Assembly: GCF_004310335.1 (NCBI RefSeq)
Contig: NZ_SIRS01000001.1
Span: 496,001-560,000 of the forward strand
From: Hyunsoonleella pacifica
GTDB lineage: Bacteria; Bacteroidota; Bacteroidia; Flavobacteriales; Flavobacteriaceae
Direction of reading: 5' to 3'
DNA length: 64,000 nucleotides
The first letter of the stretch is position 1, and each line of letters starts with the position of its first letter. The position numbers were made by a program, and so were the translations under genes. Below the pieces are notes generated by a model, which was not told the origin of the DNA, did not search any database, and saw nothing but the letters and a program-made list of their open reading frames with translations. Below are positions 1 through 8,733 of the stretch, piece by piece.

Positions 1-1
1 T

Positions 2-2653
2 TTCATATCCTACTCTCGAAAAGATACTAGCGATTATGCAGCGGCTTTGGTTAATGAACTTACTAAAAAGAAAATAGAGTGCTTTATAGATCAACATGGA
101 ACCGAACCTGGCGAAGATCTTCCCAGTAATCTTAAAAGAACTCTGTTAAGATGTGACTTTTTTGTTCTCCTTGGTTCTGATAATGCCTTGAAATCAGAAG
201 CAGTATTAGAAGAAGTTGTTTTATTCAAAAACCAAAGAAATAAAAGACCAATTATTCCCGTCGACTTTGGTTCACTAGAAGATGCAGATTGGTTCGATGA
301 AATTAGGGGTTTAGCTCTCGCAAAAGAAAATTCAGACGCCTTAATGCTAGGACAGCCCTCAGAGAAAATTGTCAAAAGGATTTTAGATACCATTGGTTTT
401 AATACTAAGAATTCTAGACTTCGAAAATTAACTTATTTAACGATAACGGCTATATTATTTGGTCTCTTAGTTGCATTTTTTACATTTAATTCTTTTCAAA
501 AAATCATTGAACAATCGAAACATACTATTGGTAAATTAAATACTGAATCAGATTCATTGTTAAATTCAATTGAAATAGGAGAAAACCGAATAAGGGATAT
601 TGAGAAATTGGCTCAAGCTACCCAAAAAAGAGCTGACCGTGCAACGAGATTGGAAGAGTTAGCAAAAAAGAGTTTGCAAGAAGTTCGAACGACCCTCAAA
701 AAAAACCAATTTGAATTGGACTTGAGTCAAGCTATAAATGAATTTCGTAATGGCGAGGAACAACTTGTCAAATCAGATGTCTTTTATGCTGAATATACAT
801 TTGAAAAAGTTTATGAAGAATTTACCCGTATTGAAATGAATCCAATTATTATAAAGCATGCTTTGGCTGCTACAGAGGCCGGTATGTTGGGTAGCAATAT
901 AATTACCACTCTTCAACCGGCGGTATCATATATATTCTTATCAGAAAACGAAAAGAAAATATTAATTGTTTATGATCACCAGAATTTTGGAGGGAATCCA
1001 GAATTAGAAGGTATTCAAGATTGGACTTCATTTGAAGTTATTGATTTGCAGACAGGTGAACGATTTATCGAAAAAGAAATTGGATCAGAAGTTGGGGCAT
1101 TCATATATTCTGGCCTTCACAGATCTGAGATTGCCGAGTTTAAAGATTCAGGAGAAGAACTTTTACTTATTCAAAACGATACAGTATTTTATGAATATTC
1201 TTTAATTACAGGAATACGAAAAGAGGTTGAGAAATCGAATGAATATAGTAAAATTGAAAATAATTATTTGAAATTTCCAAACCCAAAAGAAAGTAGAGAT
1301 TCCATTCTAGTCAACAACGAATTGGATGATGACAATCTATATAGAACTCACCCAGATGATGGTATAGACGTAGAATATGGTCGTAGATTAGTCGATCATG
1401 TAATTGTTGAATCGCCAGATGGACGAATAATTTTTGCAGGCACCTATGAAGGTAGAATGCTGGTTCTTGATACAGCTACCGGTTTTAAAAGAGGTGAGAT
1501 GCAAGGTAAGCCAGTATTTGCGGCACAATTTGCTGCAGATGGAAAATCAGTATTTGTTGCCGATGAAGGGAATCTGTGGCAAATTGATACGTCAAGCTTG
1601 AATTCGGTCAATGATTTTTCACTAGACTTAGTGGAAAGAGGTAAATATAGTTGGAAAAATGAAAAGCTTTTAGATGTTAGAATTGCTAATGATGGCACTG
1701 CTTTGGTGGTAATAACTACGGACAGAATAAGGGTTCTAAGATTGAATTTAGGTGAATGGGTTGAATGGTATTTACCTCAATTAATAAAAGAGGTTTCTTG
1801 TTTAAGAATAAATCCTGTTCAAAATGAAGTTCATTTCATTTCAGGAAAAGGCATCATTTTCTGTTATAATTACTCTAAGAATAAGGGAATCTATGATATG
1901 GAATTTTATAGCCCTGAAGATTCTGAATTTATAAGCTGGATTGATAAAGGAAAAAAAATGGTATGGTTGGCTGAAAAAAAAATTTACAACAATCAAATAA
2001 AATTAATTAAAAAGTCAATTAAAAATTCAAAACCAAGAATTTCATACTTGGAAATCCCAGAAGCAGAAGACTATTTTGAAAGAGAAGTACATGCAATTGC
2101 ACGTTTGGGAAATGAATTGAATATATTTTATGGTGATTCTGAAACTTTTTCTAAGGACTCTGAGTGTGTTGAAGGAAGAGTTTTAATGATGTCTATAAAC
2201 GAATCTAATATCAGGAATGATACGCTGATTTTTGAACCATCAAGTATTACTGATGGATTAGGTGAAGTTCATTGGAATGTTGATCGAATCAAGAAAATTT
2301 TATCCGTATCCAATAAGAATAAGATAATGGCACTAAAAGAGTTCAATGGAACTATGGTAATCGACAATAATGCTGAGGTATCTGAAATTATGAGCAATTT
2401 AGGTGCATGGGAAGTAATCTTTAATAAAATTAATACGTATTTGTTTGAGTTGAATTTCTCTGAAGAAACAGACATGATAACCCTTTCAATTAGTCATCAA
2501 TTTAATGATCTTGATTTTGCATATCATTTACCTTGGAGGTTTTCTAGAAAGCCTGAATTTGCTTCTGTTAGTATGGATGGTAAAAAAATTGTTTTAGCAA
2601 ATGAGGAAGGAGACATTATGATTCACGACGTATCGAGTTATATACCAGATTAA
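2..2653 (+). CDS. TIR domain / transmembrane / beta-propeller protein, 5' truncated by the window edge
   Basis: The frame is open to the first base and the first codons read FISYSRKDTSDYAAALVNEL, the start of a TIR domain, so the true start lies upstream of the window. The internal TTG at position 47 is not a start. The TIR domain runs to about position 390. A Glu within SEAVLEEV aligns with the NADase glutamate of TIR enzymes, although the usual Trp four residues earlier is Ala. A hydrophobic segment at about 424-495 is a membrane span, followed by a coiled coil (about 520-720) and a long beta-rich region resembling WD40/beta-propeller repeats to the end. TIR domains commonly act as NAD-consuming effectors in bacterial immunity; the propeller could be the sensing part. 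A STAND-LRR gene follows after 6 nt, so the two probably work together. The TIR call is firm; the propeller is read from pattern only. Confidence 0.8.
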   Translation, partial: FISYSRKDTSDYAAALVNELTKKKIECFIDQHGTEPGEDLPSNLKRTLLRCDFFVLLGSDNALKSEAVLEEVVLFKNQRNKRPIIPVDFGSLEDADWFDEIRGLALAKENSDALMLGQPSEKIVKRILDTIGFNTKNSRLRKLTYLTITAILFGLLVAFFTFNSFQKIIEQSKHTIGKLNTESDSLLNSIEIGENRIRDIEKLAQATQKRADRATRLEELAKKSLQEVRTTLKKNQFELDLSQAINEFRNGEEQLVKSDVFYAEYTFEKVYEEFTRIEMNPIIIKHALAATEAGMLGSNIITTLQPAVSYIFLSENEKKILIVYDHQNFGGNPELEGIQDWTSFEVIDLQTGERFIEKEIGSEVGAFIYSGLHRSEIAEFKDSGEELLLIQNDTVFYEYSLITGIRKEVEKSNEYSKIENNYLKFPNPKESRDSILVNNELDDDNLYRTHPDDGIDVEYGRRLVDHVIVESPDGRIIFAGTYEGRMLVLDTATGFKRGEMQGKPVFAAQFAADGKSVFVADEGNLWQIDTSSLNSVNDFSLDLVERGKYSWKNEKLLDVRIANDGTALVVITTDRIRVLRLNLGEWVEWYLPQLIKEVSCLRINPVQNEVHFISGKGIIFCYNYSKNKGIYDMEFYSPEDSEFISWIDKGKKMVWLAEKKIYNNQIKLIKKSIKNSKPRISYLEIPEAEDYFEREVHAIARLGNELNIFYGDSETFSKDSECVEGRVLMMSINESNIRNDTLIFEPSSITDGLGEVHWNVDRIKKILSVSNKNKIMALKEFNGTMVIDNNAEVSEIMSNLGAWEVIFNKINTYLFELNFSEETDMITLSISHQFNDLDFAYHLPWRFSRKPEFASVSMDGKKIVLANEEGDIMIHDVSSYIPD

Positions 2654-2659
2654 TAGTTT

Positions 2660-5600
2660 GTGCCAAAATGGAAAGTCTACATATCATCAACCTTTATAGA
2701 CCTTAGGGAGTATAGGCAAACACTTAAAAACTTGATTGAAAATCAATTAAAGGATAAGTTTGAATTACACCCTAAAATTATGGAAAGGATGTATGATACT
2801 GGAGATTTTCAATTGTTTACTGAAGATTGTGAAAAGGCAGTAAAGGAAAGTGATATTTATGTATTGATTTTTGGTAAAAGGGTAGGTTCATATCCACCAG
2901 ATGAAAAAAGAACCTATACAGAGATTGAGTTTGATGCGGCAATACGGCACAACAAAAAAATATTTTGTCTTCCTCTTGTAGAATTCGATAAGAATGAGGT
3001 TGATAATATCGAAGAGTACAATCGTATTAAAGAAAAGTTTCGGGGGAAGTTTAGTCATCCTTTTAAGAATGAAACCGAACTAGAAAATGCTTTATTTAAA
3101 TGTTTATTCCCGTTTAGTTTTCTTAATCCAATCAATAAGAAAAATCCATATAAAGGTCTTAAATCGTTTGGAGTTAATGACGGAACATATTTTTTTGGAA
3201 GAAAGAAGGAAATAAATCAATGTGTAAAGATTCTTAGGGCAAAATCGGGTAATATTTTTTTAAGTATTATAGGTGATTCTGGTATTGGAAAGAGTTCTTT
3301 TGTTAAGGCGGGAATTATATATAACCTAAAACAACAGGACGAATTCAAAAAATACAACTATGTAGTTATTACCCCTGGAAAAAAACCTTTTTTTAATTTA
3401 AGATATAGCTTGTTAGATGCTGGAATAATATCCAGTAATGATATAACATCTGATGAGATTATTAATAAGCTACACAATCTTATAATATGTATTGACCAGT
3501 TTGAAGAGATTATCACACAATGCAATGATAAAGATAAAGCATCGCTAAGAGAAAGGGAACAACTTTTGGAACTCTTAACTGGGATTAGCAAGATGTCTAA
3601 ATCTCATTCAAGTATTATTGTTTTAATTAATTTTAGAAGTGATTTTGCCACCGCATTAGCAAATTTTGAGTTTGTTAGCGGCAATCACCAAATTAAATTT
3701 CTACTAAATAGCTTAGACTATAAATTACATCCAGAGAATTGGGAAAATAGCCTTAAAGAAATAATAGCTGAGCCCGCACGAGTAAATGGGGTTAAATTTC
3801 ATGAAGAACTAATATTGTCTTTATTAAATGATACAAAGGAAATCGATGGTACTTTACCAATATTACAATTTACTCTTCAAATGCTTTGGAATGATGAAAC
3901 TATTGAGGATGGAATAATTAGTACTCAAGAATTTGTGAAAATTTCTGGTAACAGAGGAATTACAGGAATTATTCAGGAACATGCAGAGAATGTGTATAGA
4001 AATGTTACTCGAAACGGAAAAAACAAGAAGAAGGAATTAATCTTGAAGAGCTTGCTCGTTAATTTAATTGAAGTTACTAGCAATAAAAAAGATGTGAAAC
4101 GTACAGTTGACAAGAGTAGTGTTTTTGATAGTTTGAATAATCATTATGACCAATCAGAGGTTAAACAAGTTTTTGAATATTTAGTTGGAGAAGAAGGAAG
4201 GCTCGTTTCAATATGGAAATCATCAGCTAGCCTTAATGAAGATGATGAATTTGAAGATGATTTTAGTATTGAAATTGTTCATGAAGCTTTGATTAGAAGA
4301 TGGGAGAGACTAAAAGTATGGATAGACGAAAGAAGGAATGCTCTAAAATACCGCGATAGGTTGTTAAATCATATAGAAGGTTACGAAAATGGAGATGAAA
4401 AGTTATTATCGCTTAAAAAAACCCGTAGGGCTAATAAATGGAGGTCTAGCAATCCCGATTTGTCAAACGAAGACATCAATGAATTTATATCAAAAAGTCA
4501 AAATTCATTTATGTCTAAAGCCAAGTGGTCGTTATCAATGATAATTCTATTCGGTTCTTTCTTGTTTGCTTACTTCATATGGTTTCAACCTTACAATAAA
4601 AAAAAGAGTTTTTTTAAGCAATTAGTAAATGCGGATTACTTTTTTTCATTGGAGTTACCAAAAGATGAGGAGATACTTCAAAATTTTCTAGATAGTCTGC
4701 AAAACCTTACTGTTGATTTTAACAATTATGACTACATCTTAGATAATCTAGAATTCTTTAAGGGACTGAAACGATTAGAAATTAATGAAGCTCCAATAAA
4801 GGATTTAGAGTTTTTAAAAAACCTTAAAAACCCTCACAGGCTTAAATTTCTGAGGATATACGAATGCTCAGGCTTGAAAAAAATGAAAGGTGTTGAGGTA
4901 TTAGATTCAATCCAATTTTTTGAACTTGAAGGTTATGACGATGAAACTTTTATTGATGTTGAAAATTTAAATTCCTTAAAATCTTTAACCACATTAATAC
5001 TTGATTTTGTTGAAATTGAAGATTTAGATTTTTTGTCCGGTCTTTCTGGTCTAAAAACCCTCATAATTTCCTCGTGTAACTTTAAAAATGAACAGTTAAG
5101 CCTGAAACCTCTAGGTAATATAGAATTACAAAATTTGGATATAGACATTTATGATTCTAATTGGAATATCCAGACTTTAGAGGATATGACCTATATGGAC
5201 AGTTTATCCTTGGATTTTAGTTATAGTGAAATAAAAGAAAATTTCGTTAATAAATTTTTGGAGCAAACTCCAAACTTAAAATATCTAAAGATCAGTGGAG
5301 ATTTTTCAGGTAAAGGACTCCTCAAAGGAAATTTAAATGAGAAATTAAAAGAGCTTGATATTAACAGCAATGAGATTTTTGAATTTGAAATTTTAGAAGA
5401 CTTAAAGAACTTAGAAGTATTAGGTCTTTCCGAATTAATTATTAATGAGAAACCAACCCTTACTGAAATTAAAAACCTGGAAAAACTAGATTTGAGGAAC
5501 ATTGATGGATTAAATAGTCTAAATGAAATTGGGGTAATGCCAAAACTTAAATCTATATCAATTACCAATCAGAATAATTTAAGGAATTTGGATATCCTTA

Positions 5601-6265
5601 ATACCACAGATGGACTGGAAGAGTTGAGTATAACCTATTGTGATTCTTTAGTAGATATCAATTTTAAAGGGATGTTAAGTGACCTAAAAGTTTTTAGACT
5701 AAACGGAAATCGTAGACTACATGAATTGGGTAATATTTCAAATGCTGGGAGTTTGGAAAGTTTGGAATTTGAATTAAATTCTGAAATCAGCGACTTTAAT
5801 TTTTTAAATGATCTCAGGCAACTGAAAAGTCTTAAAATAAATTTACGAAATCTAATAAGCTATAATCCCATTCCAAATATCCACAAGCTAAGGTCTCTTG
5901 ATTCATTAGAATTACGCAATTCAAAATATCCCATAAGCTTTAATGAATTAGAAGGACTCAATAGTTTAGAATATCTAAATATTTACAGAAATACATCTCT
6001 CATAGACCTTCATGGTCTTGAAAAACTTGAATCCTTAAATAACTTAACCTTAAGAAATTGCCCAAACTTAAGTAATTATCAAAATCTTGAAAATTTAGAT
6101 CAAGTCAAAGAAATTAACATTTTTGGTATTTCCAATAAGGATTCAAATTTTCTGTACAAAAAACTTCCTCAAGGAAAAATATTTATACGATTTAAGGAAT
6201 CAGAAGGTTTAAGTCTATCATCAATTGACAGTATTCTTGAGGTTAATCCAAATATTAAATTCTAA
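2660..6265 (+). CDS. DUF4062 - STAND NTPase - transmembrane - leucine-rich repeat protein
   Basis: A 1201-residue NLR-like architecture. Residues 3-110 match DUF4062 (KVYISSTFIDLREYR), a domain found at the N-terminus of STAND proteins including animal NWD1. From about 161 (NPYKGLKSF, then FFGR) comes an nSTAND1-type NTPase with Walker A GDSGIGKSS (205-213) and Walker B LIICIDQFEE (274-283). A hydrophobic stretch at about 622-645 is a probable membrane span, and from about 660 to the end irregular leucine-rich repeats (NLKSL, LESLEF type) resemble SDS22/internalin repeats. The start is a GTG 6 nt after the TIR gene, so the two are probably cotranscribed. By analogy with NLR/Avs-type immunity I infer ligand sensing by the LRR, NTP-driven oligomerisation, and effector output by DUF4062 or the partner TIR. 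No ligand can be named. Confidence 0.85.
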   Translation: MPKWKVYISSTFIDLREYRQTLKNLIENQLKDKFELHPKIMERMYDTGDFQLFTEDCEKAVKESDIYVLIFGKRVGSYPPDEKRTYTEIEFDAAIRHNKKIFCLPLVEFDKNEVDNIEEYNRIKEKFRGKFSHPFKNETELENALFKCLFPFSFLNPINKKNPYKGLKSFGVNDGTYFFGRKKEINQCVKILRAKSGNIFLSIIGDSGIGKSSFVKAGIIYNLKQQDEFKKYNYVVITPGKKPFFNLRYSLLDAGIISSNDITSDEIINKLHNLIICIDQFEEIITQCNDKDKASLREREQLLELLTGISKMSKSHSSIIVLINFRSDFATALANFEFVSGNHQIKFLLNSLDYKLHPENWENSLKEIIAEPARVNGVKFHEELILSLLNDTKEIDGTLPILQFTLQMLWNDETIEDGIISTQEFVKISGNRGITGIIQEHAENVYRNVTRNGKNKKKELILKSLLVNLIEVTSNKKDVKRTVDKSSVFDSLNNHYDQSEVKQVFEYLVGEEGRLVSIWKSSASLNEDDEFEDDFSIEIVHEALIRRWERLKVWIDERRNALKYRDRLLNHIEGYENGDEKLLSLKKTRRANKWRSSNPDLSNEDINEFISKSQNSFMSKAKWSLSMIILFGSFLFAYFIWFQPYNKKKSFFKQLVNADYFFSLELPKDEEILQNFLDSLQNLTVDFNNYDYILDNLEFFKGLKRLEINEAPIKDLEFLKNLKNPHRLKFLRIYECSGLKKMKGVEVLDSIQFFELEGYDDETFIDVENLNSLKSLTTLILDFVEIEDLDFLSGLSGLKTLIISSCNFKNEQLSLKPLGNIELQNLDIDIYDSNWNIQTLEDMTYMDSLSLDFSYSEIKENFVNKFLEQTPNLKYLKISGDFSGKGLLKGNLNEKLKELDINSNEIFEFEILEDLKNLEVLGLSELIINEKPTLTEIKNLEKLDLRNIDGLNSLNEIGVMPKLKSISITNQNNLRNLDILNTTDGLEELSITYCDSLVDINFKGMLSDLKVFRLNGNRRLHELGNISNAGSLESLEFELNSEISDFNFLNDLRQLKSLKINLRNLISYNPIPNIHKLRSLDSLELRNSKYPISFNELEGLNSLEYLNIYRNTSLIDLHGLEKLESLNNLTLRNCPNLSNYQNLENLDQVKEINIFGISNKDSNFLYKKLPQGKIFIRFKESEGLSLSSIDSILEVNPNIKF

Positions 6266-6404
6266 AATATACTCTTCGAATTTTATAATTAATGTAATGT
6301 TATTCAGAATAAAAATATTACAATTCTAATGGTTTTATAGTCTGACTTTTTAAGAGATGTATTTCAAGTTCAAAACAATTACGGTTTTGGATGGTTTACT
6401 ATGT

Positions 6405-7151
6405 TTAAAAATCCTCATAAAAACGCAATTCCATTTCAATTCTCCTATTTTGAGCACGTTTTTGAAAAGTAGCATTGTCTTCTCTTAAATCTTTATTATC
6501 GTATTCTCGATTTTTGTAGTCACGATTTACGGGCATATACTCGGCATAACTTGCAGCGGAGATAATCTGTTCAGCGGGATTAATCCCACCAAAGTCCCTC
6601 ATATAGGAATAAACAGCTTGAGCACGGTTACTTGCTAGTCTTAAATTGAAATTTTTCGTCTTACGGGTATTTGTTGTATCGGCATGGCCTAAAATCCGAA
6701 TTTCCTGAATTTCCCCCCTCTTTTCCTTTAAAATTTCTGAGGCTGTTTCTATATAATTCTCACCGCGTTTTTTTAAAGCATATTTACCAGATTCAAACAA
6801 AATATTTTCCCCAAAAATTATTTTCTGGGAGGTTAAATTGTTGAAAAATTTGATGTCGTAGTCGTCATTAGTGTTTTTCTTAGAAAAGGAAATAATATAC
6901 TCTTTTTGTTCTTTATTGGGTTGGCGGTATGCTACACTATATGTTTTAGCAAAGCTTTCGATGATTTCCAGTTGTGTTTTTTCAATACGGTCAAAAATTG
7001 CCTCTTGTTGTTTTGCCTCTCTTTCATACTCCGAGATTTTAATTTGATAAGAGGCTAGCAGTAGTGTAAGTATGGCCACCAATGATATTGTGAGGTCCGT
7101 ACCAGCAGTAAAGGTAGTTTCTTCTTGATATGTGTCTTCAAAATCATCCAT
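6405..7151 (-). CDS. ZorB/MotB-like OmpA-family stator protein
   Basis: This 248-residue protein has a short cytoplasmic N-terminus, one transmembrane helix with an acidic residue at its entry (GTDLTISLVAILTLLLASYQ, Asp19), a coiled linker, and a C-terminal OmpA/MotB-type peptidoglycan-binding domain (ILGHADTTNTRKTKNF and NLRLASNRAQAV, ending QNRRIEMELRF). The Asp corresponds in position to the proton-carrying Asp of MotB and ZorB. I start at the ATG at 7151, one nt after the stop of the upstream ZorA-like gene; a longer reading from a TTG at 7175 is possible but less likely. It is last in a five-gene operon and should form a proton-driven, wall-anchored motor with the upstream protein. Zorya ZorB is the closest concept, but ZorC, ZorD and ZorE are absent here. 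Confidence 0.85.
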   Translation of the reverse strand: MDDFEDTYQEETTFTAGTDLTISLVAILTLLLASYQIKISEYEREAKQQEAIFDRIEKTQLEIIESFAKTYSVAYRQPNKEQKEYIISFSKKNTNDDYDIKFFNNLTSQKIIFGENILFESGKYALKKRGENYIETASEILKEKRGEIQEIRILGHADTTNTRKTKNFNLRLASNRAQAVYSYMRDFGGINPAEQIISAASYAEYMPVNRDYKNREYDNKDLREDNATFQKRAQNRRIEMELRFYEDF

Positions 7152-7152
7152 T

Positions 7153-8733
7153 TTAAAAGAAAACCCATTTAACAATTAAAGCGGTTCCTGTAATACCAAC
7201 AGTAAATGCTAGGGTTTTATATAATAGATTCTCGAGTTTTTTTCGAGAGTCGAAATAAGCATTTACATTTTTGTTAAAAACCCTAAGTTCATTTTTAAAT
7301 TGACCGAGGTCTTTTTGTAACCCGGTTAATTGATTAGACAATGATTTTGAAATATCTGAGGAAGCCTGTACCATGTTGGCACTCAACTCAGAGCTTACAT
7401 GGGATCCAGTAATTTTATCTATAAATTCATATTGAGAGTTGGCAATTTTATCCATTGAATTTTCAAAATTTTTACCAATGTCGCTTAATAGGTTAGAAAT
7501 TGCCTTTATTTGGCTGTTTTGATCACCCAGATGAGTGTTAAGTTTAATAAGACTATCGTTGGTTTGATCAACAGACTCATGTAACACATCGTATTTTTTA
7601 ATATTCTTAGTTAGGTTATCCTCTAACAACCCTGCAATTGAAGTAACGGTGCCAGTAAAACTTTCTTTAAGATTCTCGCTGATTTTCTGTGGAGAAATAT
7701 TGCGGTGGTAATCTCGTATTTCTTTTAAAAATGTTTTTTCTTCATCGGATAACTGCCCAAGAAAATTATAGAATTCATTTTTTACTTCGTTGAGTTTTGA
7801 TAAACCATTTGAAATATTCGAGGTTTGATCGGCGACCTCTCGACTTTGATCATAAATTCTTTTTTGAACCTGGTCTAAGGCATTGTTGAGTTGACCGAAT
7901 TCATTTATAAAATCGTCTTTGTTTATTGAATTTCTTGCCAAGGCAATCATTGTCTGGGTAGCATACTCCATTTGCCTAAAAAACTTGTCCTGCATTTTTC
8001 TGTAAAGCAACATTAGTATACCAATTGCAATTGCAGCAATAAGACCTGCAATACTGGTAATGAAAGCATACTTTAAGGACGGAATGATAATATCTGCTAG
8101 AGAAGAGTCTCCAATATTATTATTATTGAGTTCAATGAATGCTGCTATTAACCCAATAAAAGTGCCAGTAATACCCAATTGCAAGGCAATTTTTTGAATA
8201 GTAACCACTTTTGCCAAGTATCTTATGGATTCATGTTTGTAAGGTTGCATAATAACAGCAGGGGAGTCAAACTTTCGATCTCGAGCATCAGAAATAATAC
8301 CTCTTGCCAATCGCAACATTGCAATGTTTTTATCGGGATTATCAGCCAAAAACAATTCCATTTCATCAAGTTCTATTCTTTTTCTTTCTTCACCTCGAAT
8401 CTTTCGTAGTACATCGCCCATATCTCTGAAAATGACCATGGCGTTCGCGGTTTCAACTTGTAAGGAAGCAATACCAGATAGTACTAAGTAATTGGCATAA
8501 AGTGCTAGAATAAATATAGAGAGATAAACAGTTAAGGTGGTGAAATCGGTAACCATTAAGTTTCCGCCTTTATTATAATCATCGAAGTATTTTAAAAACA
8601 GGAGAATTAGAATTATGGACGTTACAAGGAACCAGATTCCAGGTCGCATTTGACTCTTAAACAAAAAATCTGTTGAGAAATATAGGTTTTTAGGTCGTGA
8701 TGTTGCAAATTTATTAATGGTAGTACTGCTCAT
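7153..8733 (-). CDS. ZorA/MotA/TolQ-like proton channel with long coiled-coil tail
   Basis: This 526-residue protein has membrane spans at about 33-50, 67-88, 179-202 and 221-244. The last two carry the MotA/TolQ/ExbB signature (LGITGTFIGLIAAF and YAFITSIAGLIAAIAIG). Residues about 250-500 are hydrophilic and heptad-like, as in ZorA tails. The protein ends in another hydrophobic segment (about 503-526, TLAFTVGITGTALIVKWVFF), which is not a usual ZorA feature. It overlaps the upstream gene by four nt (ATGA) and is followed by the ZorB-like gene after one nt, so the two subunits are probably made together. Inferred role: inner-membrane stator whose tail passes a signal to cytosolic partners. 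Other MotA-superfamily roles cannot be excluded. Confidence 0.85.
   Translation of the reverse strand: MSSTTINKFATSRPKNLYFSTDFLFKSQMRPGIWFLVTSIILILLFLKYFDDYNKGGNLMVTDFTTLTVYLSIFILALYANYLVLSGIASLQVETANAMVIFRDMGDVLRKIRGEERKRIELDEMELFLADNPDKNIAMLRLARGIISDARDRKFDSPAVIMQPYKHESIRYLAKVVTIQKIALQLGITGTFIGLIAAFIELNNNNIGDSSLADIIIPSLKYAFITSIAGLIAAIAIGILMLLYRKMQDKFFRQMEYATQTMIALARNSINKDDFINEFGQLNNALDQVQKRIYDQSREVADQTSNISNGLSKLNEVKNEFYNFLGQLSDEEKTFLKEIRDYHRNISPQKISENLKESFTGTVTSIAGLLEDNLTKNIKKYDVLHESVDQTNDSLIKLNTHLGDQNSQIKAISNLLSDIGKNFENSMDKIANSQYEFIDKITGSHVSSELSANMVQASSDISKSLSNQLTGLQKDLGQFKNELRVFNKNVNAYFDSRKKLENLLYKTLAFTVGITGTALIVKWVFF

Noticed and set aside
5221-5568. Antisense reading frame opposite the LRR region
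   Set aside because: It is a shadow of the repeat-rich gene on the other strand, with Ser/Phe-rich low-complexity sequence and no start context.
8179-8409. Short + strand frame inside the ZorA-like gene
   Set aside because: It lies opposite a well-supported coding region and has no recognisable protein features.
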